Of a DNA stretch of 64,000 nucleotides, positions 31,968 through 44,400 are shown in pieces. The position numbers were made by a program, and so were the translations under genes. Each line of letters starts with the position of its first letter. The stretch's first letter is position 1. Origin of the DNA: Bufo bufo (Eukaryota > Chordata > Amphibia > Anura > Bufonidae); assembly GCF_905171765.1 (NCBI RefSeq), contig NC_053392.1, positions 411,856,299 to 411,920,298 of the forward strand, written 5' to 3'. The notes below the pieces were generated by a model. It was not told the origin of the DNA, searched no databases, and was given only the letters and a program-made list of their open reading frames with translations.

Positions 31968-32938
31968 TAGAAAAAAGCACTGGCCTCTCTAGTGGCCGGG
32001 AACTTGTGAGTGCAGAAGAGGACAGATTTTTTCCCTATAGTGTAAGCATGGCCACCACTGCTGGATTGCAGGGTGGTCATAACCATGGAAACGAGCAGAA
32101 TATAATATGATGGAAAATGAATAGAGGCAGCAAAGAAGGCAATATGGGCAATCACAATACATTAGTAAGTGCCTTGTATCAAAGTTCTCTACTTGATAAA
32201 TGCCATTTGCTGAAGTGAGACAACTCCTTTAATAGATGAGGGAAATGAAATGCATTAAAATAATTAAAATTCATTTTGTAGATTTTACTGACGGAAGAGA
32301 GGATCTATAAAATTATACAACTTACTATGAAATCAATGAACTAATCAATAATTAGTTGTTTTTACAAGGAAATGTACATCAGAGGACTTGTAATTAGGGA
32401 TGAGCGAACCCGAACTGTATAGTTCGGGTTCGTACCGAATTTTGGGGTGTCCGTGACACAGACCCGAACATTTTCGTAAAAGTCCGGGTTCGGGTTCGGT
32501 GTTCGGCGCTTTCTTGGCGCTTTTTGAAAGGCTGCAAAGCAGCCAATCAACAAGCGTCATACTACTTGGCCCAAGAGGCCATCACAGCCATGCCTACTAT
32601 TGGCATGGCTGTGATTGGCCAGTGCACCATGTGACCCAGCCTCTATTTAAGCTGGAGTCACGTAGCGCCGCACGTCACTCTGCTATGATCAGTATAGGGA
32701 GAGGTTGCAGCTGCGACGTTAGGGCGAGATTAGGCAGATTAACTCCTCCAAAAGACTTCATTCTGTGATCGATCTGCAGCTGTGGATCATTGAAGTGCTA
32801 TTATTGACTTGCTCACTTTTTTGAGGCTGCCCAGAGCGTTTTTAGATCACTTTTTTTCTGGGGTGATCGGCGGCCATTTTGTGACTTGTGGTGCGCCAGC
32901 ACGAGCTATCACCAAGTGTATTTAACCATCGATAGTGT

Positions 32939-33225
32939 GGTTATTTTGTGCTATATCCTACATCAGCTGCAGGCTGAGCCTGTGTCACCGAAGTGCATTT
33001 AACCATCAACAGTCTGGTTATTTTTTGGCCATATACTACATTAGCTGCAGGCTGAGCCTGTGTCAAAGAAGTGCATTTAACCATCAACAGTCTGGTTATT
33101 TTTTGGCCGTATACTACATCTGGTGCAGGCTGAGCCTGTGTCACCCAAGTGCATTTAACCATCAACAGTGTGGTTATTTTTTGGCCATATATTACATCAG
33201 GGGCAAGTTGAGCCTGTCACCCAGC
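32939..33225 (+). repeat. 78 bp tandem repeat
   Basis: ggttatttt recurs at 32939, 33016, 33094 and 33172, each followed by catcagctgcaggctgagcc and a gtgcatttaaccatcaacag tail. About 3.7 copies, directly upstream of the 296 bp array. Confidence 0.9.
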
Positions 33226-36200
33226 GCCTAAAAAATAGACCTGACATTTCTATTCAACCAAATCTGCACAGTTTTAGCTGGTCAAGTTATTTGTAGTGAC
33301 CGTAAAAGCAGACTTTTTGTTCTGGGTTGAAAAAGCATTCCCAAATTTGCCATTCTGAAAATAACTAGTTTGTGGTATTTGAGGCCTATTTGAAATCTAT
33401 CCCAAAAAGAAAATCTTACATTGAAGGTATTGATAGTGTGATTCAGAAAAACCTAAGACACACGCTAGCGTGCTGATAGAAGTGTCATTCTGTGATTAAA
33501 CCTATAACTGTCACACAGCGCAAAAAAAAAACAGGTCTCACATCTCTATTCAACCAAATCTGCACAGTTTTAGCTGGTCAAGTTATTTGTAGTGACCGTA
33601 AAAGCAGACTTTTTGTTCTGGGTTGAAAAAGCATTCCCAAATTTGCCATTCTAAAAATAACTAGTTTGTGGTATTTGAGGCCTACTTGAAATCTATCCCA
33701 AAAAGAAAATCTTACATTGAAGGTATTGATAGTGTGATTCAGAAAAACCTAAGACACACGCTAGCGTGCTGATAGAAGTGTCATTCTGTGATTAAACCTA
33801 TAACTGTCACACAGCGCAAAAAAAAACAGGTCTCACATCTCTATTCAACCAAATCTGCACAGTTTCAGCTGGTCAAGTTATTTGTAGTGACCGTAAAAGC
33901 AGACTTTTTGTTCTGGGTTTAAAAAGCATTCCCAAATTTGCCATTCTGAAAATAACTAGTTTGTGGTATTTGAGACCTACTTGAAATCTATCCCAAAAAG
34001 AAAATCTTACATTGAAGGTATTGATAGTGTGATTCAGAAAAATCTAAGACACACGCTAGCGTGCTGATAGAAGTGTCATTCTGTGATTAAACCTATAACT
34101 GTCACACAGCGCAAAAAAAAACAGGTCTCACATCTATATTCAACCAAATCTGCACAGTTTCAGCTGGTCAAGTTATTTGTAGTGACTGTAAAAGCAGACT
34201 TTTTGTTCTGGGTTGAAAAAGCATTCCCAAATTTGCCATTCTGAAAATAACTAGTTTGTGGTATTTAAGGCCTACTTGAAATCTATCCCAAAAAGAAAAT
34301 CTTACATTGAAGGTATTGATAGTGTGATTCAGAAAAACCTAAGACACACGCTAGCGTGCTGATAGAAGTGTCATTCTGTGATTAAACCTATAACTGTCAC
34401 ACAGCGCAAAAAAAAAACAGGTCTCACATCTCTATTCAACCAAATCTGCACAGTTTCAGCTGGTCAAGTTATTTGTAGTGACCATAAAAGCAGACTTTTT
34501 GTTCTGGGTTGAAAAAGCATTCCCAAATTTGCCATTCTGAAAATAACTAGTTTGTGGTATTTGAGGCCTACTTGAAATCTATCCCAAAAAGAAAATCTTA
34601 CATTGAAGGTATTGATAGTGTGATTCAGAAAAACCTAAGACACACGCTAGCGTGCTGATAGAAGTGTCATTCTGTGATTAAACCTATAACTGTCACACAG
34701 CGCAAAAAAAAACAGGTCTCACATCTCTATTCAACCAAATCTGCACAGTTTTAGCTGGTCAAGTTATTTGTAGTGACCGTAAAAGCAGACTTTTTGTTCT
34801 GGGTTGAAAAAGTATTCCCAAATTTGCCATTCTGAAAATAACTAGTTTGTGGTATTTGAGGCCTACTTGAAATCTATCCCAAAAAGAAAATCTTACATTG
34901 AAGGTATTGATAGTGTGATTCAGAAAAACCTAAGACACACGCTAGCGTGCTGATAGAAGTGTCATTCTGTGATTAAACCTATACCTGTCACACAGCGCAA
35001 AAAAAAAAACAGGTCTCACATCTCTATTCAACCAAATCTGCACAGTTTTAGCTGGTCAAGTTATTTGTAGTGACCGTAAAAGCAGACTTTTTGTTCTGGG
35101 TTGAAAAAGCATTCCCAAATTTGCCATTCTGAAAATAACTAGTTTGTGGTATTTGAGGCCTACTTGAAATCTATCCCAAAAAGAAAATCTTACATTGAAG
35201 GTATTGATAGTGTGATTCAGAAAAACCTAAGACACACGCTAGCGTGCTGATAGAAGTGTCATTCTGTGATTAAACCTATAACTGTCACACAGCGCAAAAA
35301 AAAAACAGGTCTCACATCTCTATTCAACCAAATCTGCACAGTTTTAGCTGGTCAAGTTATTTGTAGTGACCGTAAAAGCAGACTTTTTGTTCTGGGTTGA
35401 AAAAGCATTCCCAAATTTGCCATTTTCAAAATTACTAGTTTGTGGTATTTGAGGCCTACTTAAAATCTATCCCAAAAAGAAAATCTTACATTGAAGGTAT
35501 TAATAGTGTGATTCAGAAAAACCTAAGACACACGCTAGCATGCTGATAGAAGTGTCATTCTGTGATTAAACCTATAACTGTCACACAGCGCAAAAAAAAA
35601 CAGGTCTCACATCTCTATTCAACCAAATCTGCACAGTTTTAGCTGGTCAAGTTATTTGTAGTGACCGTAAAAGCCGACTTTTTGTTCTGGGTTGAAAAAG
35701 AATTCCCAAATTTGCCATTCTGAAAATAACTAGTTTGTGGTATTTGAGGCCTACTTGAAATCTATCCCAAAAAGAAAATCTTACATTGAAGGTATTGATA
35801 GTGTGATTCAGAAAAACCTAAGACACACGCTAGCGTGCTGATAGAAGTGTAATTCTGTGATTAAACCTATAACTGTCACACAGCGCAAAAAAAAAACAGG
35901 TCTCACATCTCTATTCAACCAAATCTGCACAGTTTTAGCTAGTCAAGTTATTTGTAGTGACCGTAAAAGCAGACTTTTTGTTCTGGGTTGAAAAAGCATT
36001 CCCAAATTTGCCATTCTCAAAATTACTAGTTTGTGGTATTTGAGGCCTACTTGAAATCTATCCCAAAAAGAAAATCTTACATTGAAGGTATTGATAGTGT
36101 GATTCAGAAAAACCTAAGACACACGCTAGCGTGCTGATAGAAGTGTCATTCTGTGATTAAACCTATAACTGTCACACAGCGCAAAAAAAAAACAGGTCTC

Positions 36201-36320
36201 ACATCTCTATTCAACCAAATCTGCACAGTTTTAGCTGGTCAAGTTATTTGTAGTGACCGTAAAAGCAGACTTTTTGTTCTGGGTTGAAAAAGCATTCCCA
36301 AATTTGCCATTCTCAAAATT
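33226..36320 (+). repeat. 296 bp tandem array in hAT 5' region
   Basis: The marker cacgctagcg occurs at 33461, 33757, 34052, 34347, 34643, 34938, 35235, 35531 (one base changed), 35826 and 36122, a period of 295-297 bp. Length differences come from the A run in gcgcaaaaaaaaacagg. About 10.4 units, very similar to one another. There is no coding potential; each unit contains several stops. Confidence 0.97.
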
Positions 36321-36336
36321 ATTGTGAACGGGAACA

Positions 36337-37857
36337 ATGAGGAAAACATATAATAAGTGACGCGGACGTGGACATGGTCGTGGTGGTGTTAGTGTACCCT
36401 CTGGTGCTGGGAGAGGACGTGGCCGTTCTGCCACAGCCACACGTCCTAGTGAACCAACTACCTCAGGTCCCAGTAGCCAGCAGAATTTACAGCGATATTT
36501 GGTGGGGCCCAATGCCGTTCTAAGGATGGTAAGGCCTGAGCAAGTGCAGGCATTAGTCAATTGGGTGGCCGACAGTGGATCCAGCACGTTCACATTATCT
36601 CCCACCCAGTCTTCTGCAGAAAGCGCACAGATGGCGCATGAAAACCAAGCCCATCGGTCTGTCACATCACCCCCATGCATATCAGGGAAACTGTCTGAGC
36701 CTCAAGTTATGCAGCAGTCTCTTATGCTGTTAGAAGACTCTGCTGCCAAGGTTTACCAAGGGCATCCACCTAGCCCTTCCCCAGGGGTGGAAGAGATAGA
36801 ATGCACTAACGCACAACCACTTATTTTTCCTGATGATAAGGACATGGAAATACCACCTCAGCACGTCTCTGATGATGACGAAACACAGGTGCCAACTGCT
36901 GCGTCTTTCTGCAGTGTGCAGACTGAACAGGAGGTCAGGGGTCAAGACTGGGTGGAAGACGATGCAGGGGACGATGTGGTCCTAGACCCCACATGGAAGG
37001 AAGGTTGTGCCACTGACTTTCACAGTTCGGAGGAAGAGGCAGTGGTGAGACCGAGCCAACAGCGTAGCAAAAGAGGGAGCAGTGGGCAAAATCAGAACAC
37101 CCGCCGCCAAGAGACTTCGCCTGCTACTGACCGCCGCCATCTGGGACCGAGCACCCCAAAGGCAGCTTCAAGGAGTTCCCTGGCATGGCACTTCTTCAAA
37201 CAATGTGCTGACGACAAGACCCGAGTGGTTTGCACGCAGCGCCATCAGAGCCTGAAGCGAGGCATTAATGTTCTGAACCTTAGCACAACCTGCATGACCA
37301 GGCACCTGCATGCAAAGCATGAACTGCATTGGAGTAAACACCTTAAAAACAAGGAAGTCACTCAGGCTCCCCCTGCTGCCCCTTCTGCTGCTGCCGCCTC
37401 GGCCTCTTCTGCTGCTGCCTCGGCCTCTTCTGCTGCTGCTGCCGCCGCCTCGGCCTCTTCCTCTGCCTCTGGAGGAACGTTGGCACCTGCCGCCCAGCAA
37501 ACATGGGATGTACCACCAACACCACCACCTGCGTCACCAAGCATCTCAACCATGTCACACGGCAGCGTTCAGCTCTCCATCTCACAAACATTTGAGAGAA
37601 AGCGTAAATTCCCACCTAGCCACCCTCGATCCCTGTCCCTGAATGCCAGCATTTCTAAACTACTGGCCTATGAAATGCTGTCATTTAGGCTGGTGGACAC
37701 ACACAGCTTCAAACAGCTCATGTCACTTGCTGTCCCACAGTATGTTGTTCCCAGCCGCCACTACTTCTCCAAGAGAGCCGTGCCTTCCCTGCACAACCAA
37801 GTGTCCGATAAAATCAAGTGTGCACTGTGCAACGCCATCTGTGCAAGGTCCACCTAA
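36337..37857 (+). pseudogene. hAT transposase, N-terminal part (BED finger)
   Basis: Transposase of the 12 kb element. The probable start is the ATG at 36337 (MRKTYNK), followed by an in-frame TGA at 36358 and then an RG-rich stretch (RGRGHGRGG) that stays open to 37857. A BED-type zinc finger lies at about 37165-37320 (SSLAWHFFKQ ... TTCMTRHLHAKH). One metal ligand appears lost, since the expected C-x2-C reads CTQR. A Ser/Ala low-complexity run follows (about 37380-37470). The part ends in KIKCALCNAICARST and a stop, where the homologous frame moves to another register (KVHLTTDTWTS at about 37845). One TGA and one indel therefore break it. Confidence 0.85.
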
Positions 37858-38072
37858 CCACAGATACGTGGACCAGTAAGCACGGCCAGGGACGCTATAT
37901 CTCCCTAACTGCACACTGGGTAAATGTAGTGGCGGCTGGGCCCCAGGCGGAGAGCTGTTTGGCGCACGTCCTTCCGCCGCCAAGGATCGCAGGGCAACAT
38001 TCTTTGCCTCCTGTCTCCTCCTCCTCCTACACAGCTTCCTCCTCCTCTTCTTCCACCTGCTCATCCAGATAG

Positions 38073-39785
38073 CCACACACCTTCACCACCAACTTCAGCA
38101 CAGCCCGGGGTAAACGTCAGCAGGCCATTCTGAAACTCATATGTTTGGGGGACAGGCCCCACACCGCACAGGAGTTGTGGCGGGGTATAGAACAACAGAC
38201 CGACGAGTGGTTGCTGCCGGTGAGCCTCAAGCCCGGCCTGGTGGTGTGCGATAATGGGCGAAATCTCGTTGCAGCTCTGGGACTAGCCGGTTTGACGCAC
38301 ATCCCTTGCCTGGCGCATGTGCTGAATTTGGTGGTGCAGAAGTTCATTCGCAACTACCCCGACATGTCAGAGCTGCTGCATAAAGTGCGGGCCGTCTGTT
38401 CGCGCTTCCGGCGTTCACACCCTGCCGCTGCTCGCCTGTCTGCGCTTCAGCGTAACTTCGGCCTTCCCGCTCACCGCCTCATATGCGACGTACCCACCAG
38501 GTGGAACTCCACCTTGCATATGCTGGACAGACTGTGCGAGCAGCAGCAGGCCATAGTGGAGTTTCAGCTGCAGCACGCACGGGTCAGTCGCACTGCGGAT
38601 CAGACACACTTCACCACCAATGACTGGGCCTCCATGCGAGACCTGTGTGCCCTGTTGCGCTGTTTCGAGTACTCCACCAACATGGACAGTGGCGATGACG
38701 CCGTTATCAGCGTTACAATACCACTTCTATGTCTCCTTGAGAAAACACTTAGGGCGATGATGGAAGAGGAGGTGGCCCAGGAGGAAGAGGAGGAAGAGGG
38801 GTCATTTTTAGCACTTTCAGGCCAGTCTCTTCAAAGTGACTCAGAGGGAGGTTTTTTGCAACACCAGAGGCCAGGTACAAATGTGGCCAGACAGGGCCCA
38901 CTACTGGAGGACGAGGAGGACGAGGATGAGGAGGAGGTGGAGGAGGATGAGGATGAAGCATGTTCACAGCGGGGTGGCACCCAAAGCAGCTCGGGCCCAT
39001 CACTGGTGCGTGGCTGGGGGGAAACACTGAACGATGACGATACGCCTCCCACAGAGGACTGCTTGTCCTTACCTCTGGGCAGCCTGGCACACATGAGCGA
39101 CTACATGCTGCAGTGCCTGCGCAACGACAGCAGAGTTGCCCACATTTTAACGTGTGCGGACTACTGGGTTGCCACCTTGTTGGATCCCCGGTACAAAGAC
39201 AATGTGCCCACCTTACTTCCTACACTGGAGCGTGATAGGAAGATGCGCGAGTACAAACGCACGTTGGTAGACGCGCTACTGAGAGCATTCCCAAATGTCA
39301 CAGGGGAACAAGTGGAAGCCCAAGGCGAAGGCAGAGGAGGAGCAAGAGGTCGCCAACGCAGCTGTGTCACGGCCAGCTCCTCTGAGGGCAGGGTTAGCAT
39401 GGCAGAGATGTGGAAAAGTTTTGTCACCACGCCACAGCTAAGTGCACCACCACCTGATACGGAACGTGTTAGCAGGAGGCAACATTTCACTAACATGGTG
39501 GAACAGTACCTGTGCACACCCCTCCACGTACTGACTGATGGTTCGGCCCCATTCAACTTCTGGGTCTCCAAATTGTCCACGTGGCCAAAGCTAGCCTTTT
39601 ATGCCTTGGAGGTGCTGGCCTGCCCGGCGGCCAGCGTTTTGTCTGAACGTGTATTCAGCACGGCAGGGGGCGTCATTACAGACAAACGCAGCCGCCTGTC
39701 TACAGCCAATGTGGACAAGCTGACGTTCATAAAAATGAACCAGGCATGGATCCCACAGGACCTGTCCATCCCTTGTGCAGATTAG
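38073..39785 (+). pseudogene. hAT transposase, catalytic and C-terminal part
   Basis: Same frame as the TTDTWTSKHGQGRYISLTAH segment from 37845, separated from it by a TAG at 38070-38072. Hallmarks: GLVVCDNGRNLVAALG with CLAHVLNLVVQKFI (hAT RNase H-like region with the Cys-x2-His motif), PTRWNSTLHMLDRL, an acidic insert (about 38760-38960, long Glu/Asp runs), YWVATLLDPRYKD, and the C-terminal dimerisation domain from about 39540: FNFWVSKLSTWP, ASVLSERVFSTAGGVITDKR and KLTFIKMN. The 546 codons after the first internal ATG at 38145 are open. With the N-terminal lesions the protein is not produced whole. Confidence 0.9.
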
Positions 39786-39899
39786 ATATTAACTACCTCC
39801 CCTTAACAATATATTATTCTACTCCAGGGCACTTCCTCATTCAATACTATTTTTAATTTCATTTTACAATTATATTGCAGGGCAACCCAAAGTTGAATG

Positions 39900-42800
39900 A
39901 ACCTCTCCACTGTATGGGTGCCGGGGCCTAAATGTGTGACAGTGGCCTGTTCCAGTGGTGGGTGACGTGAAGCCTGATTCTCTGCTATGACATGAAGACA
40001 GATTCTGTGCTGACATGAAGCCAGATTCTCTGTTACGCGACCTCTCTCCTCTGCCTGGGTGCCTGGGCCTAAATATGTGACAGTGGCCTGTTCCAGTGGT
40101 GGGTGACGTGAAGCCTGATTCTCTGCTATGACATGAAGACAGATTCTGTGCTGACATCAGGCCAGATTCTCTGTTACGGGACCTCTCTCCTCTGCCTGGG
40201 TACCTGGGCCTAAATGTGTGACAGTGGCCTGTTCCAGTGGTGGGTGACGTGAAGCCTGATTCTCTGCTATGACATGAAGACAGATTCTGTGCTGACATCA
40301 AGCCAGATTCTCTGTTACGGGACCTCTCTCCTCTGCCTGGGTGCCTGGGCCTAAATGTGTGACAGTGGCCTGTTCCAGTGGTGGGTGACGTAAAGCCTGA
40401 TTCTCTGCTATGACATGAAGACAGATTCTGCGCTGACATAAGGCCGGATTCTCTGTTACGGGACCTCTCTCCTCTGCCTGGGTACCTGGGCCTAAATGTG
40501 TGACAGTGGCCTGTTCCAGTGGTGGGTGACGTGAAGCCTGATTCTCTGCTATGACATGAATACAGATTCTGCGCTGACATAAGGCCAGATTCTATGCTAC
40601 GGGACCGCTCTCCTCTGTCTGGGTGCCGGGGCCTAAATGTGTGACAGTGGCCTGTTCCAGTGGTGGGTGACGTGAAGCCTGATTCTCTGCTATGACATGA
40701 AGACTGATTCTGCGCTGACATAAGGCCAGATTCTCTGTTACGGGACCTCTCTCCTCTGCCTGGGTGCCTGGGCCTAAATGTGTGACAGTGGCCTGTTCCA
40801 GTGGTGGGTGACATGAAGCCTGATTCTCTGCTATGACATGAAGACAGATTCTGTGCTGACATCAAGCCAGATTCTCTGTTACGGGACCTCTCTCCTCTGA
40901 CTGGGTGCCTGGGCCTAAATGTGTGACAGTGGCCTGTTCCAGTGGTGGGTGACGTGAAGCTTGATTCTCTGCTATGACATGAAGACAGATTCTGCGCTGA
41001 CATAAGGCCAGATTCTCTGTTACGGGACCGCTCTCCTCTGTCTGGGTGCCGAGGCCTAAATGTGTGACAGTGGCCTGTTCCAGTGGTGGGTGACGTGAAG
41101 CCTGATTCTCTGCTATGACATGAAGACTTATTCTGTGCTGACATGAAGCCAGATTCTCTGTTACGCGACCTCTCTCCTCTGCCTGGGTGCCTGGGCCTAA
41201 ATATGTGACAGTGGCCTGTTCCAGTGGTGGGTGACGTGAAGCCTGATTCTCTGCTATGACATGAAGACAGATTCTGCGCTGACATAAGGCCAGATTCTCT
41301 GTTACGGGACCTCTCTCCTCTGCCTGGGTACCTGGGCCTAAATGTGTGACAGTGGCCTGTTCCAGTGGTGGGTGACGTGAAGCCTGATTCTCTGCTATGA
41401 CATGAATACAGATTCTGCGCTGACATAAGGCCAGATACTCTGTTACGGGACCGCTCTCCTCTGTCTGGGTGCCGGGGCCTAAATATGTGACAGTGGCCTG
41501 TTCCAGTGGTGGGTGACGTGAAGCCTGATTCTCTGCTATGACATGAAGACTGATTCTGCGCTGACATAAGGCCAGATTCTCTGTTACAGGACCTCTCTCC
41601 TCTGCCTGGGTGCCTGGGCCTAAATGTGTGACAGTGGCCTGTTCCAGTGGTGGGTGACATGAAGCCTGATTCTCTGCTATGACATGAAGACAGATTCTGT
41701 GCTGACATCAAGCCAGATTCTCTGTTACGGGACCTCTCTCCTCTGACTGGGTGCCTGGGCCTAAATGTGTGACAGTGGCCTGTTCCAGTGGTGGGTGACG
41801 TGAAGCTTGATTCTCTGCTATGACATGAAGACAGATTCTGCGCTGACATAAGGCCAGATTCTCTGTTACGGGACCTCTCTCCTCTGCCTGGGTACCTGGG
41901 CCTAAATGTGTGACAGTGGCCTGTTCCAGTGGTGGGTGACGTGAAGCCTGATTCTCTGCTATGACATGAATACAGATTCTGCGCTGACATAAGGCCAGAT
42001 TCTCTGTTACGGGACCGCTCTCCTCTGTCTGGGTGCCGGGGCCTAAATGTGTGACAGTGGCCTGTTCCAGTGGTGGGTGTCGTGAAGCCTGATTCTCTGC
42101 TATGACATGAAGACAGATTCTGCGCTGACATAAGGCCAGATTCTCTGTTATGGGACCGCTCTCCTCTGTCTGGGTGCCGGGGCCTAAATGTGTGACAGTG
42201 GCCTGTTCCAGTGGTGGGTGACGTGAAGCCTGATTCTCTGCTATGACATGAAGACTTATTCTGTGCTGACATGAAGCCAGATTCTCTGTTACGCGACCTC
42301 TCTCCTCTGCCTGGGTGCCTGGGCCTAAATATGTGACAGTGGCCTGTTCCAGTGGTGGGTGACGTGAAGCCTGATTCTCTGCTATGACATGAAGACTTAT
42401 TCTGTGCTGACATGAAGCCAGATTCTCTGTTACGCGACCTCTCTCCTCTGCCTGGGTGCCTGGGCCTAAATTTGTGACAGTGGCCTGTTCCAGTGGTGGG
42501 TGACGTGAAGCCTGATTCTCTGCTATGACATTAAGACAGATTCTGTGCTGACATCAGGCCAGATTCTCTGTTACGGGACCTCTCTCCTCTGCCTGGGTGC
42601 CTGGGCCTAAATGTGTGACAGTGGCCTGTTCCAGTGGTGGGTGACGTGAAGCCTGATTCTCTGCTATGACATGAATACAGATTCTGCGCTGACATAAGGC
42701 CAGATTCTCTGTTACGGGACCTCTCTCCTCTGCCTGGGTGCCTGGGCCTAAATATGTGACAGTGGCCTGTTCCAGTGGTGGGTGACGTGAAGCCTTATTC

Positions 42801-44090
42801 TCTGCTATGACATGAATACAGATTCTGCGCTGATATAAGGCCAGATTCTCTGTTACGGGACCTCTCTCCTCTGTCTGGGTGCCGGGGCCTAAATATGTGA
42901 CAGTGGCTTGGTCCAGTGGTGGGTGACGTGAAGCCTGATTCTCTGCTATGACATGAAGACAGATTCTGTGCTGACATAAGGCCAGATTCTCTGTTACGGG
43001 ACCTCTCTCCTCTGCCTGGGTGCCTGGGCCTAAATGTGTGACAGTGGCCTGTTCCAGTGGTGGGTGATGTGAAGCCTGATTCTCTGCTATGACATGAAGA
43101 CAGATTCTGTGTTGACATAAGGCCAGATTCTCTGTTACGGGACCTCTCTCCTCTGACTGGGTGCCTGGGCCTAAATGTGTGACAGTGGCCTGTTCCAGTG
43201 GTGGGTGACGTGAAGCCTGATTCTCTGCTATGACATGAAGACAGATTCTGCGCTGACATAAGGCCAGATTCTCTGTTACGGGACCGCTCTCCTCTGTCTG
43301 GGTGCCGGGGCCTAAATGTGTGACAGTGGCCTGTTCCAGTGGTGGGTGACGTGAAGCCTGATTCTCTGCTATGACATGAAGACAGATTCTGCGCTGACAT
43401 AAGGCCAGATTCTCTGTTACGGGACCGCTCTCCTCTGTCTGGGTGCCGGGGCCTAAATGTGTGACAGTGGCCTGTTCCAGTGGTGGGTGACGTGAAGCCT
43501 GATTCTCTGCTATGACATGAAGACTGATTCTGCGCTGACATAAGGCCAGATTCTCTGTTACGGGACCTCTCTCCTCTGCCTGGGTGCCTGGGCCTAAATG
43601 TGTGACAGTGGCCTGTTCCAGTGGTGGGTGACATGAAGCCTGTTTCTCTGCTATGACATGAAGACAGATTCTGTGCTGACATCAAGCCAGATTCTCTGTT
43701 ACGGGACCTCTCTCCTCTGACTGGGTGCCTGGGCCTAAATGTGTGACAGTGGCCTGTTCCAGTGGTGGGTGACGTGAAGCTTGATTCTCTGCTATTACAT
43801 GAAGACAGATTCTGCGCTGACATAAGGCCAGATTCTCTGTTACGGGACAGCTCTCCTCTGTCTGGGTGCCGGGGCCTAAATGTGTGACAGTGGCCTGTTC
43901 CAGTGGTGGATGACGTGAAGCCTGATTCTCTGCTATGACATGAAGCCAGATTCTGTGCTGACATGAAGCCAGATTCTCTGCTATGGCATGAAGAGACTGA
44001 TTCTGTGCTGACATGAAGCCAGATTCTTTGCTATGGCATGAAGAGACTGATTCTCTGCTGACGTGAAACCAGATTCTCTGCTATGGGACC
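39900..44090. repeat. 141 bp tandem array in hAT 3' region, open on the antisense strand
   Basis: About 29 units of 141 bp (cctgggcctaaatgtgtgac, agtggcctgttccagtggtg, acgtgaagcctgattctctg, and so on). Because 141 is 3 x 47 and the unit has no stop in one minus-strand frame, antisense frames of 847 codons (42413-39870) and 389 codons (43964-42795) result, with a 47-residue repeat containing SCHSRESGFTSPTTGTGHCH. The right edge (43920-44090) shows shorter 50-60 bp subrepeats (agagaatctggcttcatgtc type on the other strand), the probable seed of the array. I treat it as a minisatellite, not a gene. Confidence 0.95.
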
Positions 44091-44400
44091 TCTGTCCAAT
44101 TGATATTGGGTCATTTTTATTTATTTTTTTTTATTTTATTTTAATTCATTTCCTTATCCACATTTGTTTGCAGGGGATTTACCTACATGTTGCTGCCTTT
44201 TGCAGCCCTCTAGCTCTTTCCTGGGCTGTTTTACAGCCTTTTTAGTGCCGAAAAGTTCGGGTCCCCATTGACTTCAATGGGGTTCGGGTTCGGGACGAAG
44301 TTCGGATCGGGTTCGGATCCTGAACCCGAACATTTCCGGGAAGTTCGGCCGAACTTCTCGAACCCGAACATCCAGGTCTTCGCTCAACTCTACTTGTAAT

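Larger units (their letters stand above)
32395..44392 (+). mobile_element. Full-length 12.0 kb BED-finger hAT element
   Basis: Left end TAGGGATGAGCGAACCC. Read inward from the right it starts TAGAGTTGAGCGAAGACC. The 8 bp duplications cttgtaat are at 32387-32394 and 44393-44400. Subterminal regions at both ends are crowded with ttcggg/cccgaa motifs. A 5' region with CCAAT-type motifs and TATTTAAG at 32644 leads into a 78 bp repeat, then a 296 bp array, the transposase (36337-39785) and a 141 bp array. The empty site is preserved at about 29837-29850. About 7.3 of 12 kb is tandem repeat, making it far longer than ordinary hATs. Confidence 0.93.

Noticed and set aside
33226..36320. Regularly spaced repeats resembling a CRISPR array
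   Set aside because: The whole 296 bp unit is repeated, with no unique spacers, in an animal-type transposon. It is an ordinary tandem array.
37168..37615. Antisense frames of 63-110 codons rich in Arg/Gly/Glu over the hAT transposase
   Set aside because: They are shadows of the Ala/Ser-rich low-complexity codons of the transposase.
39870..42413. 847-codon antisense frame as a real gene
   Set aside because: It is an exact 141 bp minisatellite without promoter, unique flanking coding sequence or splice signals. Reported as a repeat with an open frame rather than a CDS.
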